Below are positions 1 through 7,125 of a stretch of DNA of 13,430 nucleotides, piece after piece (the stretch's first letter is position 1; the number at the start of each line of letters is the position of its first letter). The notes below the pieces were generated by a model. That model saw nothing but the letters and a program-made list of their open reading frames with translations. It was not told the DNA's origin and ran no database searches. The stretch is from Candidatus Sumerlaeota bacterium. GTDB taxonomy: Bacteria; Sumerlaeota; Sumerlaeia; MWCT01. The position numbers were made by a program, and so were the translations under genes. The stretch covers positions 1 through 13,430 of the forward strand of contig JAPLSR010000384.1 of the NCBI GenBank assembly GCA_026398545.1. Direction: 5' to 3'.

Positions 1-1171
1 TTTCTGGTTTCGGCGAAGATTGCGGATTGCTGTACTTTCGGGTGCTATCCTCATCATCACACTTTTTTATATCACACCGCTCCCCATTAATCCTCACAAG
101 CCCTCTTTAATCAAAGAGGCTTTTGCCTCAGGGCGCTGGCACTTTGGCGGTGAGAGCCGCCTTGTCATCTGGGCACAGACTCTGGAAATTATTCGAAAAC
201 ATCCGTGGCTGGGATGCGGCGCTGGGAATTTCTCCTATCAGTATGTCCAGCAGGCATCGCCCTTTTTACTGAATTACCCCAATCGCATTGTATATATGGG
301 GCAATACACAAATGCGGCGCATAATGAGCTATTACAATCATGGGCTGAAGTTGGCGTGGGCGGTCCGGCGCTGCTGTTTCTTCTGATGGTTATTCTCCTT
401 CGGACATTATATAAGCCGGTTGAATGGACAGGTCAGGCGAATCGCTGGGTCAGGATTGGGACTATATGCGCCATTGTCTGCGCCTTTTTCCCTGCCATGA
501 TGGCATTTCCCTTGCGCCTCCCCACCAGTTCCATCCTCTTCTTTACAGTGTGCAGTCTCCCTGTTGTTCTCATCTCTAAGACGAAATATTTCTCCGACTC
601 TTTGAATATCCCTGTTGAATTGCGCTGGCAAAATATCCATCTAACTTTGATACTTGAGAATTTTCACAAACCCGTGGGATGCATGTTGAGATTTGAGGGA
701 GGGCGCAGTTTTCGGCGGCTCGCAACCATTCTGGTCATCCTGTGTTCTCTGGGACTTGGCTTTCAGGGTTTGCGCCCACTCATCAGCGATAAGTATTTCA
801 AGGAGGGGCGTATCCTTGTGCAGGCATATTACAGGGGTCTGGTGGGTGAATCAGCGGTAAGGGATGGTGAGGATTATATGCGGACTGCCCTTCTGTGGTG
901 GCCTGACCATCATGATTGCCGCAGCACACTTGGACAATATCTGTCTCGGAGAGGGCGTTCCGCAGAGGCAGTCTGCGAACTGCAAATCACGCTGAAACGT
1001 CTTCAGGCGCGGGAGATTTATGAGGCTCTGGGGAAATCCTTTGAAGCCCTCGGCAAAAAAGAAGAAGCCATCCGCGCTTATGAAACCTACTTTGAACGCA
1101 ACCCCATAATGAAAGATATTCAATCTGAATTATATCAGCATTTTCTTTCCATGATGCAGGGAAGCAAATAA
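1..1171 (+). CDS. O-antigen ligase/polymerase-like (Wzy_C family) membrane protein with C-terminal TPR, 5'-truncated
   Basis: The frame is open to the left edge (codons from base 2), so the true start and most N-terminal membrane helices lie outside the window; a TTG at 20 is unlikely to be the start. Numbering from that TTG, a helix at about 3-20 is followed by an extracytoplasmic loop with the Wzy_C signature: R47, W51, then P62-W-L-G-C-G-A-G-N70, and later N98, H101-N-E. Further hydrophobic helices lie near 114-130, 145-186 and 233-251. Residues about 285-370 look like tetratricopeptide repeats (LGQYLSRRGRSAEAV; LGKSFEALGKKEEAIRAYE). Family knowledge: such proteins polymerise or ligate polysaccharide or transfer glycans to proteins at the outer face of the inner membrane. 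The TPR tail is common in the bacterial lineages where these genes sit in exopolysaccharide loci. The exact substrate cannot be told. A terminator follows directly. Confidence 0.85.
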   Translation, partial: FWFRRRLRIAVLSGAILIITLFYITPLPINPHKPSLIKEAFASGRWHFGGESRLVIWAQTLEIIRKHPWLGCGAGNFSYQYVQQASPFLLNYPNRIVYMGQYTNAAHNELLQSWAEVGVGGPALLFLLMVILLRTLYKPVEWTGQANRWVRIGTICAIVCAFFPAMMAFPLRLPTSSILFFTVCSLPVVLISKTKYFSDSLNIPVELRWQNIHLTLILENFHKPVGCMLRFEGGRSFRRLATILVILCSLGLGFQGLRPLISDKYFKEGRILVQAYYRGLVGESAVRDGEDYMRTALLWWPDHHDCRSTLGQYLSRRGRSAEAVCELQITLKRLQAREIYEALGKSFEALGKKEEAIRAYETYFERNPIMKDIQSELYQHFLSMMQGSK

Positions 1172-1191
1172 ACTGATTGGTTCATGAATTT

Positions 1192-1218
1192 GTGGGGAAT
1201 ATTGCTCCACTTTTCTTT
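1192..1218 (+). terminator. Rho-independent terminator after the Wzy-like gene
   Basis: A six-pair stem (GTGGGG with CTCCAC, one G-U pair) encloses a seven-base loop at 1192-1210 and is followed by TTTTCTTT (1211-1218). It begins 20 bases after the TAA of the Wzy-like gene, so that transcription unit probably ends here. Confidence 0.65.
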
Positions 1219-1253
1219 AAGAATGTCAGGATTCAAAATAAAAAAAATGATTA

Positions 1254-1283
1254 TTGACATTGTAAAAAGGACTATCAATTAAT
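1254..1283 (+). promoter_or_regulatory. Possible sigma70-type promoter for the EIIA gene
   Basis: A perfect TTGACA (1254-1259) is followed after 18 bases by ATTAAT (1278-1283), a four-of-six match to the -10 consensus. It lies in the 182-base gap between the preceding terminator and the EIIA gene, so a promoter is expected here. The -10 match is weak and the choice is tentative; a TATAAA at 1329-1334 sits too near the ribosome binding site to be preferred. Confidence 0.35.
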
Positions 1284-1353
1284 TTTGACGTCTTAGCTGT
1301 GAGAGAGGGTAAAAAGGTGTTGCGATTCTATAAATAAAGGGAGGGGCGATAAG

Positions 1354-1848
1354 GTGTCCACCCAGAATCTCAATGAAATCCAGAAAAAGCTTAATTTTCA
1401 TGAGCGACTCTCACCGGAATATATCATGCTCGACCTCAAGAGTGACACAAAGGAAGAGATTATCAAGGAGCTGGCACAGTGCATAGAAAACCATAAAAAT
1501 CTTTTAAATCTTCAGAACTTTCTAAGGGATGTCTTCAAGCGTGAGGCGGATACCTCGACGGGCGTGGGAGATGGCATTGCCATCCCGCATGCACGCACGG
1601 ATGCCGTAGATGATATTGTTGTCGCCGTGGGACGCACAAAGACCGGCTGTGATTTCAAATCTCAGGATGGGAAACCTGTCGAAGTGCTGATTCTTATGGG
1701 GACGCCCATAGAAAAGGTCAGTCTCTACCTCAAATTGCTCGCCCACCTGAGCTATCTCCTGAAAAAACCGGGGTTCATTGATGGACTCAAATCTGCGGCA
1801 ATGCCGGAGGATATTATCGACCTGTTTGCCAGAAATGAGGTCTCCTGA
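1354..1848 (+). CDS. PTS EIIA type-2 (fructose/nitrogen, PtsN-like) domain protein
   Basis: A 164-residue single-domain protein of the PTS_EIIA_2 family. The phosphorylatable histidine is H79 in G74-I-A-I-P-H-A-R-T; upstream R63-E-x4-T-G-V-G is the usual approach to it. The downstream stretch Y125-L-K-L-L-A-x-L-S-x-L-L also fits the family. Start is GTG, with a strong GGGAGGGG ribosome site at 1339-1346, seven bases upstream. The protein would accept phosphate from HPr or NPr in the cytoplasm. No EIIB, EIIC, HPr or EI gene is present, and the gene is a one-gene unit between a terminator and a convergent GH3 gene, so a regulatory role like EIIA-Ntr is more likely than sugar uptake. That is inference; the input phosphodonor and target are not visible here. 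The about 20-residue leader before the domain is of no recognised function. Confidence 0.9.
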   Translation: MSTQNLNEIQKKLNFHERLSPEYIMLDLKSDTKEEIIKELAQCIENHKNLLNLQNFLRDVFKREADTSTGVGDGIAIPHARTDAVDDIVVAVGRTKTGCDFKSQDGKPVEVLILMGTPIEKVSLYLKLLAHLSYLLKKPGFIDGLKSAAMPEDIIDLFARNEVS

Positions 1849-1883
1849 AAAACAAATATTAAAACCGTCTGGCTTCTATTTGT
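1847..1883 (-). terminator. Possible terminator of the GH3 gene
   Basis: Read on the minus strand, ACAAATA (1883-1877) pairs perfectly with TATTTGT (1858-1852). Between them a second short stem (AAGCC with GGTTT, one G-U) can form, and the hairpin is followed by TTTTC (1851-1847). It overlaps the GH3 stop codon and fills the 27-base convergent gap with the EIIA gene. The stem is AT-rich, so strength is uncertain. Confidence 0.4.
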
Positions 1884-3702
1884 AAAACAACCATCCTGTT
1901 GTGAAACAAAGGGCGTCAAGCCCCGGAATACAAACGGGGATTCCCCCCCTCTGTTCCAACTTACCGGTAAGTACATCCACCGCCACCTCCTGCATGGCAT
2001 CAACGCTTGCGTAACCGCAATAAAAGGCGTCCACATCGGGAATCTGGTTGAAGTGGTATGGTGCGCCAAAACTGATATAGATAATCGGCACGGTGAGTTG
2101 TGGCAGGGCATTAATCAGGGCCACCTGGTCTGAAGAAAAAATCTTATACCAGTCATACCCGATGATAACCACCTTGTCATAATCCGCCGCCTGCGTCACT
2201 ATATCACTTTGCTCTGAAGATGTCAGGGACTGGTTCACAGGTTTGATATAGACATCGGGGAATGCCGCCTTCAAAGGATTCAGAAAGTAGGTGCTCGCCA
2301 TCCGGTAGAATATTGTGCTTCCTCCTGGAGCGAGGTCAACGACCATTATGTTGTCTCCCTTTTGAAGCGGCGGTTTTCCGGGGACATTGTATTTTCCACA
2401 GGAGAAGGCACACTCGCACACCTCTCTGACCATCGCCAGATGTTGAGGATGGCGCAGAGTTGCGGGGTAAAGGGACGTGGAAACTATTTTCAATTCAGGC
2501 AGACCCACACGGCTTTTTGCCATCAGGATGCGCCGAACTGATTCTTCTATGCGGGTTATAGATATGCGACCGCTCTGGACTGCCTCCTTGATGCCATTAA
2601 AGGCGTTGCTCGTAGTGGGTGCCATCAGAATAATGTCCAGCCCGGATTCAACACCAACCACAGCCCGCTCCTTCTCATCCGGAACGGCGATTGCCAATCC
2701 TGTCATGGTGTAGGCGTCTGAGATGATGAGTCCGTCATAACCGATTTCAGTCCGCAGGATATCCTTGAGGAAAATGGGGGACAGTGTGGCGGGCCAGGGT
2801 TTATCAGGATACACGGCGGGATAATAGACGTGGGCTGTCATGACGAGGTCAATATCGCCTGTGCCAGCAAGTTCTTCGTAAGGGAGAATGTGGATTTTTC
2901 GGAGCGCCTCGAACGAGATATTCACCGTGGGGAGCGAGCTGTGGCTGTCGCCCGCTGTTGCGCCATGACCGGGGTAATGCTTGAATGTGCAGAGTAGCCC
3001 CTCACTTCGTGCCCCTGTGATAAAACCTCTGGCAAGTCTTGCGACGCGCCCCGGGTCGTCACTATAGGCACGGGTGGAAATGATTGGATTAAGCGGTTCC
3101 GTATTGACATCCACAACGGGACCGAAGCCGATGTGGATGCCAAGCGAGCGGGATTCACGAGCGGTGATTCGACCGCATGCCTCTGTGAGGGCAGGGTCAT
3201 CGGCGGCTCCAAATGCCATGATGAGGGGAAAGATGGTGGCATCGGCAACGCGCGCCCCCAGACCCGCCTCGGAATCAATGGCAAATAGCAGGGGTGTGGG
3301 AGAATACTCCTGCATATAGTTGGTGGTATTTATCAAGTTGGCAGCCTGTTGGTTATTTCCTGTGAATATAAATCCCCCAACCTTGTAATTATTTACAAGG
3401 GTTTTCATGGTTGAAAAACTTGATGTGGCAGGCATCAGCATCTGGCCGATTTTTTCATTAAGGGTCATACTGGAGAGGGTGTTCTCCACCCAGACCATAT
3501 CCGGTTCTCGCATGGCGGGACCGGTCGGCGGGTAGTCATTCAGGAACAGGCGTGGCTGGGGTGGTGTCCGGTATTGAAAAGCCTCGCCTTCGGAGACGGT
3601 GCCGTATAAGTCGCAGAGTGCGCCCTCCTGTGCGTGCAATATGTTGGATAAAGAGAGGATAGTGAAAACAACCATCAAAAACAGCAGTGTCTTTTTCCTC
3701 AT
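1876..3702 (-). CDS. Exported family 3 glycoside hydrolase, NagZ-type beta-N-acetylhexosaminidase
   Basis: A 608-residue GH3 enzyme. The ATG at 3702 is preferred over an in-frame ATG at 3747 because AGAGGTG lies about eight bases upstream and the protein then begins with a classical signal peptide (MRKKTLLFLMVV...), with likely cleavage after A24 (HA/Q). No lipobox is seen. The catalytic (beta/alpha)8 domain covers roughly 70-395: K241-H-Y-P-G-H-G247, then G251-D-S-H254. This Asp-His dyad is the acid/base of the NagZ subgroup, which removes beta-linked N-acetylglucosamine. The nucleophile is D329 in I-S-D-A-Y-T-M. A second alpha/beta domain (about 430-585) gives the two-domain layout of secreted enzymes such as Bacillus subtilis NagZ/YbbD, unlike the 340-residue cytoplasmic NagZ of E. 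coli. It is a monocistronic gene, convergent with EIIA and divergent from the thymidylate synthase homologue. Likely role: trimming of peptidoglycan or chitin fragments in the periplasm or outside; substrate is inferred. Confidence 0.9.
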   Translation of the reverse strand: MRKKTLLFLMVVFTILSLSNILHAQEGALCDLYGTVSEGEAFQYRTPPQPRLFLNDYPPTGPAMREPDMVWVENTLSSMTLNEKIGQMLMPATSSFSTMKTLVNNYKVGGFIFTGNNQQAANLINTTNYMQEYSPTPLLFAIDSEAGLGARVADATIFPLIMAFGAADDPALTEACGRITARESRSLGIHIGFGPVVDVNTEPLNPIISTRAYSDDPGRVARLARGFITGARSEGLLCTFKHYPGHGATAGDSHSSLPTVNISFEALRKIHILPYEELAGTGDIDLVMTAHVYYPAVYPDKPWPATLSPIFLKDILRTEIGYDGLIISDAYTMTGLAIAVPDEKERAVVGVESGLDIILMAPTTSNAFNGIKEAVQSGRISITRIEESVRRILMAKSRVGLPELKIVSTSLYPATLRHPQHLAMVREVCECAFSCGKYNVPGKPPLQKGDNIMVVDLAPGGSTIFYRMASTYFLNPLKAAFPDVYIKPVNQSLTSSEQSDIVTQAADYDKVVIIGYDWYKIFSSDQVALINALPQLTVPIIYISFGAPYHFNQIPDVDAFYCGYASVDAMQEVAVDVLTGKLEQRGGIPVCIPGLDALCFTTGWLFYK

Positions 3703-3805
3703 ATTTACACACCTCTTGAAAAACTTATCTGATTCCCTCATTGACATAATATCTCAATTGCGCAACTAAATTTATGACTCTTCCAATTAAGGGAGTATTT
3801 TCAAG
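3703..3805. promoter_or_regulatory. Divergent intergenic region between GH3 and the thymidylate synthase homologue
   Basis: This 103-base AT-rich gap must hold outward promoters for both genes. On the plus strand there is a perfect TTGACA at 3741-3746, but the nearest -10-like sequence (TAAATT, 3767-3772) is 20 bases away, so it is not convincing. An 8-base perfect palindrome, TTGCGCAA (3758-3765), lies in the middle and could be an operator. The ribosome site of the plus-strand gene is AAGGGAG, ending at 3795. Confidence 0.3.
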
Positions 3806-4663
3806 ATGAAAGGAAATATACCGGTATTGTCCGTGAGCGGCAGGAGCCTTGCCGCCGCCTGGGAAAATTCCCTCCTTGAACTCTACAGCAAGGGAATCCG
3901 CATCCAGACGGAGTATGACAAGCCTGGAGACCCTCTCAGCTTAGATTCCACCATGCTCATCACGATTGAAGAGCCCAAGTCAGAGCCGCGTATCCATCGT
4001 GCCTTCCCCGGCGGACTCGAATTTCTTGAGGAATATCGCCAGGAGGTGGTTGAGGGTATCAAGGACCACTGGATTCGCGACCCCAACAACCCTGAGGACC
4101 AGCGCTGGGAATATACATATCACGAGCGCCTCTTTTCTTATCGCATCCCCGGTTTACAGACTTCTTTTGACCAGATTGATGCCGTCGCTGGCAAGCTCTC
4201 AAGGAAACCCTTTTCACGCCGCGCCCAGGCAATTACGTGGAAGGTCTGGGAAGACTTGAATATTCATGACCCCGCCTGCCTGCAGTCCATCTGGTGTCGT
4301 ATCCTGCCGGGTGAAGACGATATATGGACACTGAACATGAATGTTCGCTTCCGTTCCAATGATGCCTATGAGGCGGCATTTATGAACATGTTTGCGATTC
4401 TCTCACTCCAGGAGAAGATTGCGGAGAAAATTTCCGAAAAGGCGGGGCGTCCGGTAACTATCGGGAGGTATCTCCATCTTGCCGATTCATACCATATTTA
4501 TGGCTCGCGCATCGAGGACTTCAAGTCGCGGTTCCTTTCACAGATAGAAAAGAGGACTTTTGAGGAACGCACCTGGACTATGGAATTTGCCCAACCGCTC
4601 TTTGACGAGGCGAAGGTAAAGATTGCAGAGAAGGTGAAACGGCAAACGGAAAAATATTTGTAA
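3806..4663 (+). CDS. Divergent thymidylate synthase (ThyA)-family protein
   Basis: A 285-residue protein whose central and C-terminal halves align by eye with thymidylate synthase. S137-R138-R139 matches the SRR pair that reaches the phosphate of the partner subunit. C158 in D-P-A-C-L matches the catalytic Cys. R183-S-N-D186 matches QRSxD, and N194 is placed exactly eight residues after the Asp, like the base-reading Asn177 of E. coli. D227-S-Y-H230-I-Y232 matches D-x-H-x-Y. Distances from Cys to both ends are also close to E. coli ThyA (264 residues). Oddities: the residue after Cys is Leu rather than His, the residue before the phosphate-binding Arg is Phe rather than Gln, and the C-terminus lacks the usual APVAV-like closing tail. 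It is likely a nucleotide C5-modifying enzyme using a folate cofactor, either dTMP synthesis or a hydroxymethylase-like variant. ATG start with AAGGGAG ten bases upstream; rmuC follows after 75 bases. Confidence 0.75.
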   Translation: MKGNIPVLSVSGRSLAAAWENSLLELYSKGIRIQTEYDKPGDPLSLDSTMLITIEEPKSEPRIHRAFPGGLEFLEEYRQEVVEGIKDHWIRDPNNPEDQRWEYTYHERLFSYRIPGLQTSFDQIDAVAGKLSRKPFSRRAQAITWKVWEDLNIHDPACLQSIWCRILPGEDDIWTLNMNVRFRSNDAYEAAFMNMFAILSLQEKIAEKISEKAGRPVTIGRYLHLADSYHIYGSRIEDFKSRFLSQIEKRTFEERTWTMEFAQPLFDEAKVKIAEKVKRQTEKYL

Positions 4664-4738
4664 ATGAAAGATATGAGGGCAAAACTTTAATTTCTTAATC
4701 ATTTATATGTTCTGGAGATTTTATCTGGAGTGAGACTT

Positions 4739-6061
4739 ATGGAAGGTTTATTTTATATCGTTATTTTTATTGTTGGCGCTTTTCTTGGAGGCGGCGTTAT
4801 TTATTTGATATGGCACGGACGGTTTCATGAAAACAGGACTGCCCTTGACACAGCCTCGATAAATATCAACGAACTTCAAGGGCAGCTTCGGGCTGAAACA
4901 GAACGGCGCTCAGCCGCTGAGGCAAGGAACGAGGAGGAGCGTAAGGCGGCGCAGGAAAAACTCGCCCTCTTGAATGAGGCGCAGATAAAATTGTCAGACG
5001 TCTTCAAAGCCCTATCGTCAGATGCCCTGAGAAATAATAATCAATCCTTCCTTGAGCTGGCAAAAGCCACGCTTGAAAAGTTTCAGGAAGGCGCCAGGGG
5101 CGACCTCGAATTACGTCAGAAGGCGATTGATGAACTCGTCAGACCTGTCAAAGAATCCCTCTCAGGTGTGGACGCAAAACTCCAGGAACTGGAGAAGGCA
5201 CGTCTGACGGCTTATATAAGCCTCACGGAACAGGTTAAATCTCTCGCAACATCTCAGAACCAGCTCCAGAGTGAGACGGCAAATCTGGTGAAGGCGTTGC
5301 GCACACCGGGCGTTCGCGGGCGATGGGGAGAAATCCAGCTCCGCCGTGTAGTGGAGATGGCAGGCATGGTTGAACATTGCGACTTTATGGAACAGGAGTC
5401 TGTTACAACGGAAGATGGACGCCTGCGTCCGGATATGGTTATCTATCTGCCGAACCACAAAAATGTCGTTATCGATTCCAAAGTCCCGCTGGATGCCTAT
5501 CTTGACGCCGTGCAGGCATCTGATGAAGCCCTGCGGAGCGCCAAATTCAAGGAACATGCCCGCCAGGTTCGCAATCATTTTGCCAGCCTGGGCAGCAAGG
5601 CTTACTGGCAACAGTTTAAACCAACCCCGGAGTTCGTTGTGTTGTTTCTCCCCGGTGAATCGTTTTTCAGCGCCGCACTTGAACAAGACCCGTCTCTTAT
5701 AGAATTCGGCATCAGCCAGAATGTTATCATTGCCACGCCAACCACACTCATTGCCCTTTTGAAGGCGGTGGCTTATGGCTGGCGGCAGGAGCAGCTTGCT
5801 GAAAATGCCCAGACCATCAGCGAGCTGGGCGAAACGCTTTATGAACGTTTATCCACAATGGCGGGACATTTTGAGGACCTTCGCAAGGGGCTGGATAAGG
5901 CGGTTGACTCTTACAACAAAGCCGTTGCCTCTCTTGAATCACGTGTTCTTGTTTCTGCCCGGAAATTCAAGGAACTCGGCGCTTCCACAGGGGCGGATAT
6001 CGAGACCATAGAACCGATAGACAAGACCCCACGCGCCCTGCAATCCCCCGATGTGAAATAG
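4739..6061 (+). CDS. rmuC: DNA recombination protein RmuC
   Basis: A 440-residue RmuC-family protein. The ATG at 4739 is preferred to an in-frame GTG at 4730, because TGGAG (4726-4730) is then spaced eight bases from it. Residues 3-25 form one membrane helix rich in Gly. A charged coiled-coil region follows (about 38-180). The RmuC domain spans about 185-400, with G194-R-W-G-E-I-Q-L-R-R, R228-x-R-P-D-M, V244-I-D-S-K-V-P-L, F302-L-P-G-E-S and a C-terminal block with T334-P-T-T-L and V343-A-Y-G-W-R-Q-E. The domain is related to PD-(D/E)xK nucleases; the D246-S-K core is consistent with that. In E. coli, rmuC limits inversions at short repeats; its biochemical substrate is not well defined. The gene follows the thymidylate synthase homologue on the same strand and ends 20 bases from convergent lgt, with no clear terminator between them. 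Confidence 0.95.
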   Translation: MEGLFYIVIFIVGAFLGGGVIYLIWHGRFHENRTALDTASININELQGQLRAETERRSAAEARNEEERKAAQEKLALLNEAQIKLSDVFKALSSDALRNNNQSFLELAKATLEKFQEGARGDLELRQKAIDELVRPVKESLSGVDAKLQELEKARLTAYISLTEQVKSLATSQNQLQSETANLVKALRTPGVRGRWGEIQLRRVVEMAGMVEHCDFMEQESVTTEDGRLRPDMVIYLPNHKNVVIDSKVPLDAYLDAVQASDEALRSAKFKEHARQVRNHFASLGSKAYWQQFKPTPEFVVLFLPGESFFSAALEQDPSLIEFGISQNVIIATPTTLIALLKAVAYGWRQEQLAENAQTISELGETLYERLSTMAGHFEDLRKGLDKAVDSYNKAVASLESRVLVSARKFKELGASTGADIETIEPIDKTPRALQSPDVK

Positions 6062-6081
6062 TGATGAGTTTGAGGATTGTA

Positions 6082-7101
6082 TCAAGAATGGGGATGAGAA
6101 CTACCCTTTCCCCGCGTGGGCATTTGATGTGAAGGATGTGCGTGATTGTATTTTATTATGGGATTCATCATTGATAGATACCAGAATACAGCGCCAATAA
6201 AAAGCATGCCGAAGCTCAGCAATTGTCCCCGCGTGAGCCCCAGTAGCTGGTAACCAATATCAGCATCCGGTTCGCGGAATTGCTCCACAAAGATTCGCAT
6301 CACGCCATAACACAGAAAGAAAAGGGCGGTTATCCTGCCATCCCGCCGAACCTTTTTCATCCCGAACCACCACAAAATTGCAAAAAGGCAAACGCCCTCT
6401 AAGAGCGCCTCGTAAATCTGGGATGGATGACGCGGTGTGAGAAAGGGTTGAACAATGGCGGCAACAGCATCATTATTCCTGATGGCATCCAATAGCCGTT
6501 CAGTGCTGTCATAGATAAAACCCTTTTCAGCAAGAACTCCCATCAGCTGGTTGAGCCTTTGGGCGCTCCAGTTCATAATTTCTGTCGGGAAACAGACAGC
6601 CCAGGGGACTATGGCAGGGCGACCGTATAATTCCCCATTTACGAAATTTGCCATCCTCCCCAAAAAAAGTCCCGCCGGCGCTGACATGACTACCGCATCA
6701 CCCACATGGAGCCATGGCACACCGCACCGCCTTGCAAAAAGGATAATCATGAACCAGACGCCGAGAAATCCACCGTGGCTTGACATGCCACCCTGATGGA
6801 TAGCCAGAAATCCCCAGAATGGCGGAGAGGTGGTGAATTGGAGTAAAAGTGAAGGCTGGTAAAAGAGGATATATCCAAGCCGCCCCCCAACTAAAACACC
6901 TATGATGAGATAGGTCAAAAGGGCATCCACATCCTTGAGCAATAATTTGAGGAGTCCCTTTCGGGAGAGAAAGCGGAGGAGAAATAGCCCCGCAATGAAT
7001 CCCGCCACATAGGATATACCATACCAGCGCAGTCCAAATTGTTCGCCAAGCCGGAAAATATAAGGACTGATACGGTGAAGGTAAAAATGCTGGGGATTCA
7101 C
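6082..7101 (-). CDS. lgt: Prolipoprotein diacylglyceryl transferase
   Basis: Lgt moves a diacylglyceryl group from phosphatidylglycerol to the lipobox Cys of prelipoproteins in the inner membrane, the first lipoprotein maturation step. This 339-residue protein has several hydrophobic helices and the family motifs: H109-G-G-F-L-G (the essential HGG), G148-R-M-A-N-F-V-N-G-E-L-Y-G-R-P (Lgt signature), R224-H-P-S-Q-I-Y-E and R269-x3-E-Q-F-R-E-P-D. The GTG start has AAGGAG about ten bases upstream. It is longer than E. coli Lgt (291): a loop of about 40 residues at 178-220 separates the signature from RHPSQ, and the C-terminus ends in a His-rich hydrophilic tail (about 320-339). It is the last gene of the minus-strand array, 24 bases after the radical SAM gene. 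Lgt matures lipoproteins generally, so it need not be functionally tied to its neighbours. Confidence 0.97.
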   Translation of the reverse strand: MNPQHFYLHRISPYIFRLGEQFGLRWYGISYVAGFIAGLFLLRFLSRKGLLKLLLKDVDALLTYLIIGVLVGGRLGYILFYQPSLLLQFTTSPPFWGFLAIHQGGMSSHGGFLGVWFMIILFARRCGVPWLHVGDAVVMSAPAGLFLGRMANFVNGELYGRPAIVPWAVCFPTEIMNWSAQRLNQLMGVLAEKGFIYDSTERLLDAIRNNDAVAAIVQPFLTPRHPSQIYEALLEGVCLFAILWWFGMKKVRRDGRITALFFLCYGVMRIFVEQFREPDADIGYQLLGLTRGQLLSFGMLFIGAVFWYLSMMNPIIKYNHAHPSHQMPTRGKGSSHPHS

Positions 7102-7125
7102 GAAATGTGGCTCCTTCCGGCGGTG

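Noticed and set aside
1752..2111. 119-codon minus-strand frame spanning the EIIA end and the GH3 C-terminus
   Set aside because: It overlaps two well-supported genes in other frames and shows no motif.
3703..3747. 15-residue extension of the GH3 protein from an ATG at 3747
   Set aside because: It would bury the signal peptide, and a better ribosome site precedes the ATG at 3702.
5162..5686. 174-codon open frame on the minus strand inside rmuC
   Set aside because: It is fully antisense to a strongly conserved RmuC domain and has no recognisable motif; it is a shadow of the real gene.
6062..6081. Bidirectional terminator between rmuC and lgt
   Set aside because: The 20-base gap has no stem with a T-run; the short CCCGCGTGGG at about 6110-6119 lies in the lgt coding region and is not followed by a T tract.
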